Shown here: positions 27,979 to 36,996 of the stretch, one piece after another | How positions within the stretch are numbered: position 1 is the first letter of the stretch | Layout of the letters: each line of letters begins with the position of its first letter | NCBI GenBank assembly: GCA_938085045.1 | Contig: CALKGI010000055.1 | Span: 1 to 39,495, forward strand | Source: an uncultured Alteromonadaceae bacterium | GTDB taxonomy: Bacteria > Pseudomonadota > Gammaproteobacteria > Enterobacterales > Alteromonadaceae | Direction of reading: 5' to 3' | Length of the DNA stretch: 39,495 nt | Program-made: the position numbers and the translations under genes | Notes under the pieces: generated by a model | The model's database searches: none | What the model was told of the DNA's origin: nothing | What the model saw: the letters and a program-made list of their open reading frames with translations, nothing else

Positions 27979-29650
27979 GCCATATCTCCTTGGCGAAATC
28001 CTTGAGCCAGGATTTGATTAAAATGGCGCAATTTTCAGTTAAATCTGGCAGGCTAGACAAGCTGTTTTCGCGGGCGCTACGTGAACGAAAGCGGGTTTGG
28101 TTAAATTGTGCCAGATTGTCAGGGATGGCGGTTACCACAACATGTTGGTTGTTGCCGGGGTCGGCATTGAGCGCACCACGATAGGCGCCCAGCAATCGGG
28201 TGGGATCGTGTGTATCATTGCTTTGAGAAGTAAAAATCATGTAATAAACATGGCCAAACGTATCCAGTTGTAGTGTGCTTTTTCTTGAGTTTTTCTGGGT
28301 CTGCCAGTTGGGGTGATCTTGCTGCATTTGTTGTGCTTGGCGCAACCAATACCTTGACCGAGAGACCGCTTGTTCTTCAATTCTTTGCTCGTCTGTTTCT
28401 TGGTCATCTGTTGTTTGGCTATTAAAGGTTGAATCGGTTGAATCTAAAGTCGCATCTGAGTGTTCGACTTGCTTAATTTTTCCATTTTGGCTATTAAATC
28501 CGGGATAAAAAGTCAGGTAGTTGACGAAACTGATGATATCGTCACCGCCATCTTGCACCCATTGTGCCAAGGGAATATCGGCCAGCCGATGAGCATCGCT
28601 TTGTACATGCTCAAAGGTATTTCCTTCAATGGTTCTAAATTCACTTTGGATGAGCTTGTTACGACGCAGTGGTGTGGCAATTTTAGCAGCAAAATGCATC
28701 CAACAGGCTTTGGCAATGGCCCCTTGGGGCTGTTGGAATAGCTCAGGCATAAATATTGCCTCGATGAGGATATGGCGACGTTTTTCTTGTTTGGGTTCGC
28801 GTTCAATAATGTGGTATCCCGTATTGAACAGACGGTCGAGACGGATTAGACGCGGGTTTAAAAACTCACTCAATAGTGAATGATCAAGATCGGCTTCGCG
28901 GTGGGTGTGCATCACGCCCGATACCCCGCTTTGCTGTCGCTCTTTAATCACTTGGTCGTCACGAACTGTATAGATTGGGTTGGCTGGAAAAGCTCGGTTG
29001 TCGGTTTTTATGTCTGGTGTTTGTTCAAACATTAATGGTGCTAGGGCAAAGTCACGTTTTGGTGACAATTGACGGCCTTGAAAAGGGTTATTAATGCGGC
29101 GAGTATAAGCCGACATGACCAACGCATGTTCAGTTAAAGGCATTTGCCAAGGGGCAGTTTCGACCAATTTAGCGATTCTGTTGACAAGTGCATTGTGGTA
29201 AGCAATATAGTCGACGTCAGGTTCATCACAATGGTTGTCTTGGCAAAATAAATAGTTTTTATTTATTTCGGAACATGCTTGTGCTACCAGTGGTTTTGCC
29301 AGATTATTGATGACATAAACTGGGCTTACAGCCAAAAATATACCTGATTGGATGTTCTCTAATTCGTTGGTTTGCTGTTGATTACCTTGCTTTAATAGCT
29401 TTTGGCGTAGTTGAGTGTGTAATTCAAGCCAAGGACTAGTTAATTGGTCGTCATGTAATAGGCATTTGGCCAAGCTTGTCGCCAGTTTGGGTGTTATGCC
29501 AATATGCCGACTGTGAAAGCCCAACCAAATAGCATCATACAAACGACCTTCAATTGGGGTAAGTTGTATTCGCTCGGCTTCGATTTTAGGTTGCCATTGT
29601 TGTGTGGGCATTAATGTCGGATGAGCAAATTGCTCAACTGCGGTCGTCAT
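27971..29650 (-). CDS. Unknown 559-aa soluble protein paired with the RavA-like ATPase
   Basis: Start chosen at ATG 29650, with GAGG 7 nt upstream; the TTG codon just before it is less likely. The gene begins 17 nt inside the RavA-like ATPase gene. It has no signal peptide or TM helix. Recognisable blocks: a helical N-terminus, a central strand-rich region (HILIEAIFMPELF), an acidic Asp/Glu/Gln-rich linker near residues 420-440, and a C-terminal alpha/beta segment (GHVYYMIFTSQSND, then LLGAYRGALNADPG). The C-terminal segment could be a degenerate vWA-like or other Rossmannoid domain, but no MIDAS is visible. Direct adjacency and overlap suggest a substrate or adaptor of the ATPase, as ViaA is for RavA. 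Function is not assigned. Confidence 0.84.
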   Translation of the reverse strand: MTTAVEQFAHPTLMPTQQWQPKIEAERIQLTPIEGRLYDAIWLGFHSRHIGITPKLATSLAKCLLHDDQLTSPWLELHTQLRQKLLKQGNQQQTNELENIQSGIFLAVSPVYVINNLAKPLVAQACSEINKNYLFCQDNHCDEPDVDYIAYHNALVNRIAKLVETAPWQMPLTEHALVMSAYTRRINNPFQGRQLSPKRDFALAPLMFEQTPDIKTDNRAFPANPIYTVRDDQVIKERQQSGVSGVMHTHREADLDHSLLSEFLNPRLIRLDRLFNTGYHIIEREPKQEKRRHILIEAIFMPELFQQPQGAIAKACWMHFAAKIATPLRRNKLIQSEFRTIEGNTFEHVQSDAHRLADIPLAQWVQDGGDDIISFVNYLTFYPGFNSQNGKIKQVEHSDATLDSTDSTFNSQTTDDQETDEQRIEEQAVSRSRYWLRQAQQMQQDHPNWQTQKNSRKSTLQLDTFGHVYYMIFTSQSNDTHDPTRLLGAYRGALNADPGNNQHVVVTAIPDNLAQFNQTRFRSRSARENSLSSLPDLTENCAILIKSWLKDFAKEIWHV

Positions 29651-30704
29651 CAATAAACCTCAATGCTTCTTTTCTGGTAAATTCATCATCATGATCAAGA
29701 AAAAAATCTGCAAATAACATCAGTTCTTCCTGACAAAAGGCGGGTTCTTTATCTGGTATCTTCGATGTGGCGATGCGATAAATGGCGTGGACCATCATAA
29801 TTCGGACTATTTGTATTAATCGGCGGTTAGACACCTCTGTGGCACTTAAATTGGTTACGCCGACAATCATGGTGGTGAGTTGCTGATACCATGAGTCTTC
29901 GTGGTTAATAAATAATGTTGGGTCGCCACAGGCTAACTGCAGGCTGTCTTTGAAGGCGTCGAGCGCTGTAAAAAAGGGCTGGCTTGGTTTGTTTGCATAA
30001 AGTCTAGCATCTGTTGGGTTATAGGGAATGTACTTGTGACGTATGTGGGTTTCTATAAATCCTTTTGAGAGCATTCTATGAACATCTTCGGCTCTTGGCT
30101 GTTCCATATTTTTAACAAAACAGCGCAAAACAAATCTATCATAAAAGGCTTTGAGTTCTGGGCGGGTAGGCACCGAGTTACTGGCACCTAGCATCAGTCG
30201 TTTATCTACTTTTGAACGCGTTCCCCTGTCATGAAACACCCCTTCATTCATGACGGCTAGCAGGCTGTTCAAGATCGCGCTTGATCCGTTAAATACTTCG
30301 TCTAGATAGATTACTTGGGCTTTTTGTAAACTGTGTGCGTCCATTCTGGCGAGCTCTGGTGTCGCCCCGGCTGCTTTTGCTAAATCATAAAAGCCGAATA
30401 GTTCGCCCGGTTCGGTAAAGGGGGTAAGCAAGTATTCGAAGTATTCGTCGTGATCTTTTTCAGGGTGGTCTAGGTCTATCAAACCAATCAATCCACAAAA
30501 TGAACGGATAAGCCTGGATTTGGCGGTGCCGGGTGGGCCGACAAAAATTAGTGGTGATTGGCTGGCAACGGCCAATATTAACGCCTTGATGGGTTTTTCC
30601 ATGCCAACAAAGCGGTTGTTTAGGTTTTTTTCACATTGTGCAAGATAGAGGAAGAAATGTCTGTATTGCCGACTTAGTTGCGACAGTAATGCTTTATTAA
30701 ACAT
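29634..30704 (-). CDS. RavA/MoxR-type AAA+ ATPase (second AAA motor of the operon)
   Basis: 356 aa, start at ATG 30704, 4 nt after the previous stop. An upstream in-frame ATG at 30764 would overlap the preceding gene by 56 nt and has no RBS. Visible AAA+ elements: Walker A GPPGTAKS (56-63), the RavA-like TPFTEPGELFG insert after strand 2 (94-104), Walker B VIYLDE (131-136) followed by NGSSAILNSLLAVMNEG, sensor 1 GASNS (173-177), and an arginine-finger region YDRFVLR (188-194). The C-terminal lid is helical. It lacks the DEINRA and ATQNP wording of classical MoxR proteins and is closer to RavA. Predicted to hydrolyse ATP as a hexamer and remodel partner proteins, probably those encoded on either side. 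Confidence 0.92.
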   Translation of the reverse strand: MFNKALLSQLSRQYRHFFLYLAQCEKNLNNRFVGMEKPIKALILAVASQSPLIFVGPPGTAKSRLIRSFCGLIGLIDLDHPEKDHDEYFEYLLTPFTEPGELFGFYDLAKAAGATPELARMDAHSLQKAQVIYLDEVFNGSSAILNSLLAVMNEGVFHDRGTRSKVDKRLMLGASNSVPTRPELKAFYDRFVLRCFVKNMEQPRAEDVHRMLSKGFIETHIRHKYIPYNPTDARLYANKPSQPFFTALDAFKDSLQLACGDPTLFINHEDSWYQQLTTMIVGVTNLSATEVSNRRLIQIVRIMMVHAIYRIATSKIPDKEPAFCQEELMLFADFFLDHDDEFTRKEALRFIDDDRS

Positions 30705-30708
30705 TGAT

Positions 30709-31716
30709 TTATCCGGCCTTTTTTTGTTGTTGTAGCGTCTGCTTATACCAAGGAGGCGCCTCATTGATGGACGCTTTCGTCGACAAGTTTGTTATTTTTG
30801 TTTGTGGCTTTTCTAGTTCTAGTTCTAGTTCTTGTTTATCTATTAATTGTTGCTGACGCCAACATTCGGGGAGCATCATTTTCATCAAGGGTAATCTTGC
30901 GATTGACGCTTGCATTTGTTTAGGCAAATCAACAAAAAAGTCAGGCTTACTGTTTTTTGTTCCGTTGTTTTGTTGGCACAACAAACCTAACAGCCATTGC
31001 TCCCAAAATCCAGCCCAATTTTCAGTTTTAGATTGAATTGTTGCCAATTGCTTGAGTTGATGCAAGGTTCTGATTTGTTGTGAAGACAGTTTACTCATGA
31101 TGTTAGGTGCCAGCGCAGAGGGGAGTTCACCCGCACTGATTAGAATCAACAGCCAATAGAAATTTGGGTGTAATGGCGTGATTTTCCAGCCATGTTGGTC
31201 GCAGATTAGATTATTACTGAGGTGTTTATCAATGATAAGCATTGTTTGATATTGAAATGCGGAGTCTTGCCATGCGTTACTTTGTAATAGCGAGACTAAT
31301 TGTGTTGGATAAAAATGTGGCCCAGTATCCCCTGCAATATTGATGATGGCATTGGTTGCTTTTTTACGCCACCAACGCTCGCTTGGTGCGATAAAACGGG
31401 TGATCCGCAGAATATCCAAACGATTGAATTTTTTGCCCTTGTTAAATCTGTTAAGCAGGCTGTTGGCATACCTGTTTCGCCATGGAAGCTTGCTGGCGTT
31501 GCTAACATAACGGGCATTGCCGCGCCAATCTGCTTGCCAAACGACAGGTTGCAATGTGGCATCTATTGCGTTTGTGGTCATGTCGACAAGTTGGCCGGCA
31601 ATTGGTTGTTTGTTAAGGACTTTTTCAAGCAGCATTAAGGCTAGTGGTTGTAAGAATCTCACTTGCGATGATGGATTCATGTCAGAAAAATCAATGTGGG
31701 TAGTTTGCGCTTTCAT
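30709..31716 (-). CDS. Unknown 335-aa protein between the dual-vWA protein and the RavA-like ATPase
   Basis: Start taken as ATG 31716, which overlaps the upstream TGA as ATGA; a longer version starting at 31785 would overlap the vWA gene by 73 nt. It is helical, with Trp-rich segments (QADWRG, PSERWWRKKATNA, NFYWLLILISAG) and no TM helix long enough to be certain. Near the C-terminus a Glu/Leu alternation (ELELELE) is encoded by a hexanucleotide repeat, followed by a short basic Gln-rich tail. No family recognised. Its conserved-looking place between a vWA protein and an AAA+ motor suggests an adaptor of the ternary system. Confidence 0.84.
   Translation of the reverse strand: MKAQTTHIDFSDMNPSSQVRFLQPLALMLLEKVLNKQPIAGQLVDMTTNAIDATLQPVVWQADWRGNARYVSNASKLPWRNRYANSLLNRFNKGKKFNRLDILRITRFIAPSERWWRKKATNAIINIAGDTGPHFYPTQLVSLLQSNAWQDSAFQYQTMLIIDKHLSNNLICDQHGWKITPLHPNFYWLLILISAGELPSALAPNIMSKLSSQQIRTLHQLKQLATIQSKTENWAGFWEQWLLGLLCQQNNGTKNSKPDFFVDLPKQMQASIARLPLMKMMLPECWRQQQLIDKQELELELEKPQTKITNLSTKASINEAPPWYKQTLQQQKKAG
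30811..30834. repeat. Short hexanucleotide tandem repeat in the 335-aa gene
   Basis: TTCTAG occurs three times in a row followed by the variant TTCTTG, in frame, encoding alternating Leu and Glu. Loss or gain of units would keep the frame. Confidence 0.8.
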
Positions 31717-34349
31717 GACTCTAACCTCGTTACTGAAATAGCCGCTAGGTAAAATAGCATTGATAGGGCACCGAACAAGAACCATAGAGGTTGTTCTTTG
31801 GTGCGTTGTGGTTTGAATTGTATTAGATCTTGGTTAAGTTGCTGTATAACCTCGCCGCCCGTGTCAAAGGCCAGTTTTTGTAACAGTGAAAAGTTGGTTC
31901 CGCTGCTTTGGTCTTCTGTTTGGCTTTGTCTTACCGTTTTGGTGGTGACTAAATTGATGGGTATACGTTGCTGGCGAGGTAGGGCATCTTTGCCAGTTTC
32001 ACTGATATACATCATACCAGCGCCGGGAGCGGTTACTTCATTGAGGTTTAAATCGCCAATAAACCGGCCTGGCTCATCTGGATGGGCGCTGAATGCTACT
32101 GCCAGTGCTGGCTGGTTTTTGAGTTTGATCAGCATTTGAATGTTATTTAAGCGGGCAACCCGGTCACCTTGGAATACGCCCATTGTGAATTTGAGTTTGT
32201 TACCCAAGTCGGTTACCTTGATTTTATAACGCTTTTGTAGGCTAAAAGGCAGTATTTCGTCTACCCATTTTTTGATAGCTTGACGACCTGCGGGGGCACT
32301 TAACCAATGTCGTGGTAAGGCGGTGGTGAAAGTGCCGACGTAACCGTTGCCCCGCTGTATGTAGGATAATACAGGATCTCGAAATTTGGGGCGAATGGCG
32401 ACTAGCTCAGCACCCGTACGTAGATAGCTGATGGCAGTACCTTCAAGTTCAAGCGACGGTACGGTGCCGGCCAGATGGCTGCGAAACTGGATGCTAGCCG
32501 GTGTGTAAGGGCCGGGTTCAAAATGTTTGTTTCTAGATTCAGGCTCAAAATAGGGGAGTTTGATGCGCGCCGGATTAAACCCGCCATTGACATAGACAGG
32601 ATCGGCAATTGCGCTGATATTTGACATAGTACCGGGTGACTTACCTATGGCAAAGGCTGTTGCAGCGCAATCTGGGCGAGCCGATATTGCGCCAAAATCG
32701 CCATCTGATATAAAGATTAACCCGCATTCATCCATTGTACGGCCATTAAGCAATGCCAAGGCTCGTTCTGGGTTAGTGCCACCACCGGTAACTATGCTCG
32801 ACAGTTTTTGTAATGCTTTTCTTTTAGCTGATTGGTCCATGGCCTCGTTCTTGACCAGATGTTGCGCACCGGTGTCAAAGGCAATCAAATCTAGTGTGTC
32901 TTGGGGACGCATATAGGTTTGGATGATGTAACTTGCAATAGCCTTGGCCTGTGTTAATCGACCACCGCCCATAGAGCCAGACGTGTCAATCATGATAACG
33001 ATATTGCGCGATGGAGGTTCATAACTTTCAGGTCGAGGTTCGCTCGATACTGGTAAGAGTGGGTCGATAGCGGTGTTGCGATACGACATTAACACGGTGG
33101 GCTGTTCTTCATCGAATTGGGTGCCATTAATCAATAGCAAACCGGTACCTTCGTCGCTCACTGCTGATGCAAGTTTATCTAGCACTGCCGGATCAAAATC
33201 AGTGGCCGCAACAGCGCTTATTACGATGCCATCATAATCTGAAAATGGCGTATTTACGGTTAAAGACGATGGGGTAGCAGGAATGATGCTTGCCTGAGGT
33301 AGGGCAGATTCCCAGCGTCTGTCGCCAGCAATTGACAAGATTTTGGCTGGGCCTTTGACTAAGGTGTAAAGTCGACGGATATGTGGTTGATTGCTATTGG
33401 CTTCGTCAAAAGCCAAGGTCAAATGATTGAGGCCGCGTTTTTGAAAATCAATGCGGTGGCGAATTACCCCTTGGCCATTCGCTGCAAGTGTGACGTTACT
33501 CTTGGCCTGTTTGGCGTCTTTTGTGCCGAGGTTTTGGGTCACTGTCAACTCGCCTTTCATTGCGTTTTTTTGTCGGTTGACCATTAAACCTCGCAAATAA
33601 GTGATTTGTTCTACTTCAACCTCGTCGTTTAAATTGGCGGCTTTGATGGCTACGGCGGGCAACTCGGCACTTAACGGTACTGTATAGACAGGCGTGCCAC
33701 CAGTGGCAATTTGTTGGGCAATGGCGCTTGCATCGCCATTGATTTGGTGGCCATCGGTAAATAGCACTATGGTACTGGAACGGCCAACTGTTTGAATGGT
33801 TTCTAATGTGGTTATCAGTCCTGTTGCTATTGATGTGTCGTGGCCTGCGGGAATATTAGTTGTGCTAACTTGTTGCCAGCGCGTAAGTGTTTGTGCAAAA
33901 GGTTGCTGCTGCCACACAAGTGATGCTTGTTCGGTGAATAAAACTAGTGATACTACGCCCTCGTTTTGTGTGCTTTGTCCTTGGTGGTGCATTAGGGTGA
34001 TTAAGTGTTCACTCATGTGTAATTTAAATGCTTGCCAATTGTCGAACCCACGCAACACACTGTCTGATACGTCTACCGCCAGCACTATATGTGCCGCTGT
34101 CGTTTTTTGGTGTTCGACCCAAATTGGGTTGTGGGCAGCGGGTATTAACATCATCAAGCCGAGAAGGGTTAGGCTGATACTACCTGTTTGCAATGGGCCT
34201 TTTTGGCCAAATGCAAAGCCGTTGGCAAAATGAGGTAGTCGCTTTAACCCAAGTAACACAGAATATAGGCATAGCAGGGCTATTGCAGTTGTGGCAGCAT
34301 TAGTCACAATTTGTTGATAGGGCGCCACAGGGGCAAACTCTATTGCCAT
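31713..34349 (-). CDS. Membrane protein with two vWA domains, both with intact MIDAS
   Basis: 878 aa, start at ATG 34349 preceded by a G7 tract 6 nt upstream; an upstream TTG at 34364 is less likely. TM helices are at about 18-35 and 57-72, with another at the C-terminus (about 850-872, WFLFGALSMLFYLAAISVT). The first vWA domain (about 83-240) has DVSDS at 93-97, then DTSIATG and FTDGH. The second (about 440-600) has DTSGSMGGG near residue 452, then GGGTNPERAL and ISDGDFG. Both carry the full metal-binding set. Between and after them lie strand-rich Ig-like segments. The layout resembles large BatA/BatB-related membrane vWA proteins usually encoded beside MoxR and DUF58. It probably forms a MoxR-remodelled membrane complex whose ligand is unknown. 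Confidence 0.92.
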   Translation of the reverse strand: MAIEFAPVAPYQQIVTNAATTAIALLCLYSVLLGLKRLPHFANGFAFGQKGPLQTGSISLTLLGLMMLIPAAHNPIWVEHQKTTAAHIVLAVDVSDSVLRGFDNWQAFKLHMSEHLITLMHHQGQSTQNEGVVSLVLFTEQASLVWQQQPFAQTLTRWQQVSTTNIPAGHDTSIATGLITTLETIQTVGRSSTIVLFTDGHQINGDASAIAQQIATGGTPVYTVPLSAELPAVAIKAANLNDEVEVEQITYLRGLMVNRQKNAMKGELTVTQNLGTKDAKQAKSNVTLAANGQGVIRHRIDFQKRGLNHLTLAFDEANSNQPHIRRLYTLVKGPAKILSIAGDRRWESALPQASIIPATPSSLTVNTPFSDYDGIVISAVAATDFDPAVLDKLASAVSDEGTGLLLINGTQFDEEQPTVLMSYRNTAIDPLLPVSSEPRPESYEPPSRNIVIMIDTSGSMGGGRLTQAKAIASYIIQTYMRPQDTLDLIAFDTGAQHLVKNEAMDQSAKRKALQKLSSIVTGGGTNPERALALLNGRTMDECGLIFISDGDFGAISARPDCAATAFAIGKSPGTMSNISAIADPVYVNGGFNPARIKLPYFEPESRNKHFEPGPYTPASIQFRSHLAGTVPSLELEGTAISYLRTGAELVAIRPKFRDPVLSYIQRGNGYVGTFTTALPRHWLSAPAGRQAIKKWVDEILPFSLQKRYKIKVTDLGNKLKFTMGVFQGDRVARLNNIQMLIKLKNQPALAVAFSAHPDEPGRFIGDLNLNEVTAPGAGMMYISETGKDALPRQQRIPINLVTTKTVRQSQTEDQSSGTNFSLLQKLAFDTGGEVIQQLNQDLIQFKPQRTKEQPLWFLFGALSMLFYLAAISVTRLES

Positions 34350-36013
34350 ATTCTGCCCCCCCAAGCGCTGAGTATACGTTCAGCTGCCATAAGCGAAGCA
34401 AAAATTGTGAACCATAACAACCATTGGCTGCTTTGTTGTACATCGAGTGCAACCTGAGGCGCGAAAGTGACCACACCATGAGATTTAATAGGTTGCGCCG
34501 TATTACCTTCACTGGAGTGTAGCGGCAAGCGACTGGTGGTTACCTTGTCGTTATTAATATCAGTTAATGAATATAGCGGCTGCAAAGGTGTGTTGTTGGT
34601 CAATGTTTTTAGTGCATTGAAAAACATCACTGTGAGCATTTTGTCATCGCTTGAGTTGGTCAATTGAGGTAGCCCAGGCAAGTAAACAGCATTGTTAGTT
34701 GTATCTCTTGCTATCCAAGCGCCTTGTTTTGACCAAAGTACTGGCGACAGTTGTGATGATTTGGGCAATGAAAATGGTGTTATTTGTTCTATTAGGTCGA
34801 AATTAAGATCAAGCAGCAGTGGGTCGTTATCTTTGAAGCCGCTAATTGGATAAAGCGTTGCATCGTTAGATGTTACAGAAGGCATTATATATAGGGTTGG
34901 GGTTTTGTTGTCGTGTGGTACTTTGTATTGAGTTGCTTTGCCTTGGCGTACATTGTCGTGCGGTAGTGGCATTACCCTCAAACTTGCGCCATTTGAATTG
35001 TGTTGCCAACCAAGCAAGGTTTTTAATTGAGTGTCTTGAATTTGCCAATCTACTGTAAAAGGAGGGTTGATGGTGACGTTAATCGTGACTTCGTCATCCA
35101 ACGTATAAGCACCTCCTGGTGTTATTTTTATATGATGCAAACCGCTTTGTAAGGGCGTGAAAGCAGTAGTCCAGCGTGCGCCATTAGACCAATCGGTAGA
35201 TTGCTGGGATAAAACGCTGCCACCCGGAGCAGTCACAGTAAGGGTCGCAGGCCGTGCTTTATGCCAGTAGCCGCTTTGTATTGTTATTTGCTGTTTGTTG
35301 GCATTAAATTTTTGGGCATTGGTTGTGAGGTTTATCAAACCCACGTTGGTTACGGCTTCACCGACATCGTGCCAAACTAGTTTCTTCATTTTGTTAACCC
35401 AAATTGGCGCACTTTGGTCACTGACTATCACTATTAATGCGTTGGGACATTGGGTTTTATCTTTGTTAATGCTGATATGACGACGCAGATTATTTAGGTC
35501 TGTGCCCAGTGTTGTTGCTTCAAGCTGTGTTACTTGGGCAAGTAACGGTGCAACAGAATTAAATTGGCCAATGGGCTGAAGCACAGTATTGAAGGTGGTG
35601 AGTTCGGCACAAATTGGTCGGCTAGTGTCGATATGCTGTTCAAGCAGTTCAATTATCTGTTGTTTGGCCAGCGCAAGATTGCTTTGGTTATTGGTTATTT
35701 TGGTGGTCATGCTGGCCGAGGCGTCTACTATCAGTAACAGGTTTTGACTGTTATCTTGTTTGTTCAATGGTGGTGTTTGGATTGGCGTGAATAAGTCAAA
35801 TAGACTAAGCAACAGGGCAATGGCAGCGAGCATTCTGATAACGAATAGGGGCGTTAATGCGGGTGGTTTGAGCGCTGGTTTATTGACGTCATTTTTTGCT
35901 GGTGGCAATTCACTGAAAAAGTCAGCACTAGATAACCGCTGAGTCCTAAAGCGGGGCCTGAGCATATGCAATATTAGCATTGTCACTATAAACAGCCAGA
36001 AAATTACCACCAT
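34340..36013 (-). CDS. BatA-like vWA membrane protein
   Basis: 557 aa. The N-terminal TM (1-18), a short basic loop with RTQRLSSADFF, and TM2 (56-76) match the BatA / aerotolerance-type N-terminal module. A vWA domain follows (about 90-260) with MIDAS residues in DASAS (97-101), a TTLGTD threonine segment and IVSDQS. Strand-rich Ig-like domains fill the middle, and a C-terminal TM lies at about 530-550. The start codon shares a base with the DUF58 stop (TAATG), and the end overlaps the next vWA gene by 10 nt. Together with DUF58 and MoxR it forms the familiar MoxR-DUF58-vWA cassette. Expected to be an inner-membrane protein; the side occupied by the vWA domain is not resolved here. Confidence 0.92.
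   Translation of the reverse strand: MVVIFWLFIVTMLILHMLRPRFRTQRLSSADFFSELPPAKNDVNKPALKPPALTPLFVIRMLAAIALLLSLFDLFTPIQTPPLNKQDNSQNLLLIVDASASMTTKITNNQSNLALAKQQIIELLEQHIDTSRPICAELTTFNTVLQPIGQFNSVAPLLAQVTQLEATTLGTDLNNLRRHISINKDKTQCPNALIVIVSDQSAPIWVNKMKKLVWHDVGEAVTNVGLINLTTNAQKFNANKQQITIQSGYWHKARPATLTVTAPGGSVLSQQSTDWSNGARWTTAFTPLQSGLHHIKITPGGAYTLDDEVTINVTINPPFTVDWQIQDTQLKTLLGWQHNSNGASLRVMPLPHDNVRQGKATQYKVPHDNKTPTLYIMPSVTSNDATLYPISGFKDNDPLLLDLNFDLIEQITPFSLPKSSQLSPVLWSKQGAWIARDTTNNAVYLPGLPQLTNSSDDKMLTVMFFNALKTLTNNTPLQPLYSLTDINNDKVTTSRLPLHSSEGNTAQPIKSHGVVTFAPQVALDVQQSSQWLLWFTIFASLMAAERILSAWGGRIWQ
34356..34362 (-). promoter_or_regulatory. G7 tract at the BatA/vWA junction (SD-like, possible slippage site)
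   Basis: Seven G on the minus strand lie in the last codons of the BatA-like gene, 6 nt before the ATG of the dual-vWA gene. It can act as a G-rich Shine-Dalgarno element. In the BatA frame the bases read G GGG GGC, which fits the X XXY YYZ slippery pattern, and the downstream gene is in the -1 frame. Confidence 0.45.
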
Positions 36014-36996
36014 TAGAAGGTATCTCGCATAAATAATCGTTGCAAGACTTTGTCGTTGAAGAACCTTTCGCGAAAAAACTGCTGATGGTCGAATGTTTTG
36101 TCACTAGGCCATAACCAACAAGATGAGTCTATGGTTTGATGGCTCAGGCGGTTGAATAACTGATTTTTATGGTGCTGAATTTTGCCTTCGACCTGTAGCA
36201 AATGTTGTTCGTTGATGTCGTAAATGCCATTTGTTTTATCGGGGCTACCGTTTGGCCCCAATATTCTTCGTGAGCCTAATCCCAATTGTGCTTTTTCGTT
36301 TGGCCAGCTGTTTATATCTATAAAAATAATCCAATTTTTCGCCGCTCGGCGTTTTCGTACAAGCTCAGCCAATAAGTCGATACTTTTATTGGTTTTAAAA
36401 TAGAAATCACTGATGATCACCCAAACTGCTGCAGGGCGGGCAAGCTGGGCTAGTTGGCGGTGATTGACACTGGTATCGGTTGGCGGTGTTTTACTTAGCG
36501 CTGAGTAAAGTTGTTGGCTTTGGTCGCCAAAAGCCATGTTACTGCGGTTGATGTGAGTTAACGCTTGGTTGGTATCACCGAATAACTGATGGACATTGAC
36601 GATATCTTGATTGTTGGTGCAAATTGTTTTGATTGACTGGGCAAGCCAACAAGCATGATGTAATTTGCTGGTGGGCTGGGGTAATAGCATTGATTCGCGA
36701 TTGTCAATAGACAGTAGTATTTGCAATTTTTGTTCGGCAACAAAGGTCTTTATAATCCATTCGTGGGGCAAGCCAATTCGCGCTGAGGCTCGCCAATCGA
36801 CGTAACGAATATCATCGCCGGGTTGATAGTGGGCAAAATCTTTGAACTCTAGCGACTGCCCGCGCCGCCGGGTTAAATGGCCACCATTGATGTCTGAACG
36901 CAACAACCGCTTCGATTGAAGTTGATAGTGCTTGAGTTCCTGATTAGAGATTGGGCAGCTCAGTTGATCACTTTCTTTGATTTTAGCTGTGAACAA
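36013..36996 (-). CDS. DUF58 protein of the MoxR-DUF58-vWA cassette
   Basis: About 327 aa from a TTG at 36996. The start is uncertain: a G7-AG tract lies just upstream, the gene overlaps MoxR by 37 nt, and no ATG exists near the N-terminus. The DUF58 signature is clear: YQPGDDIRYVDWRASARIG followed by a conserved Phe/Glu segment (TFVAEQ) and a vWA-like strand. The first MIDAS position reads DNRESM instead of the usual DxSxSM, so metal binding may be altered. Later strands VWVIISDFY and NWIIFIDIN fit the vWA-like fold. There are no TM helices. Such proteins are usually encoded with MoxR and BatA-type proteins and are thought to be MoxR partners. Confidence 0.9.
   Translation of the reverse strand: MFTAKIKESDQLSCPISNQELKHYQLQSKRLLRSDINGGHLTRRRGQSLEFKDFAHYQPGDDIRYVDWRASARIGLPHEWIIKTFVAEQKLQILLSIDNRESMLLPQPTSKLHHACWLAQSIKTICTNNQDIVNVHQLFGDTNQALTHINRSNMAFGDQSQQLYSALSKTPPTDTSVNHRQLAQLARPAAVWVIISDFYFKTNKSIDLLAELVRKRRAAKNWIIFIDINSWPNEKAQLGLGSRRILGPNGSPDKTNGIYDINEQHLLQVEGKIQHHKNQLFNRLSHQTIDSSCWLWPSDKTFDHQQFFRERFFNDKVLQRLFMRDTF

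Noticed and set aside
30705-30764. Longer N-terminus for the RavA-like ATPase (ATG at 30764)
   Set aside because: It would overlap the previous gene by 56 nt without an RBS. The ATG at 30704, just after the previous stop, fits operon spacing.
31717-31785. Longer N-terminus for the 335-aa protein (start at 31785)
   Set aside because: It overlaps the vWA gene extensively, whereas ATG 31716 makes a standard ATGA junction.
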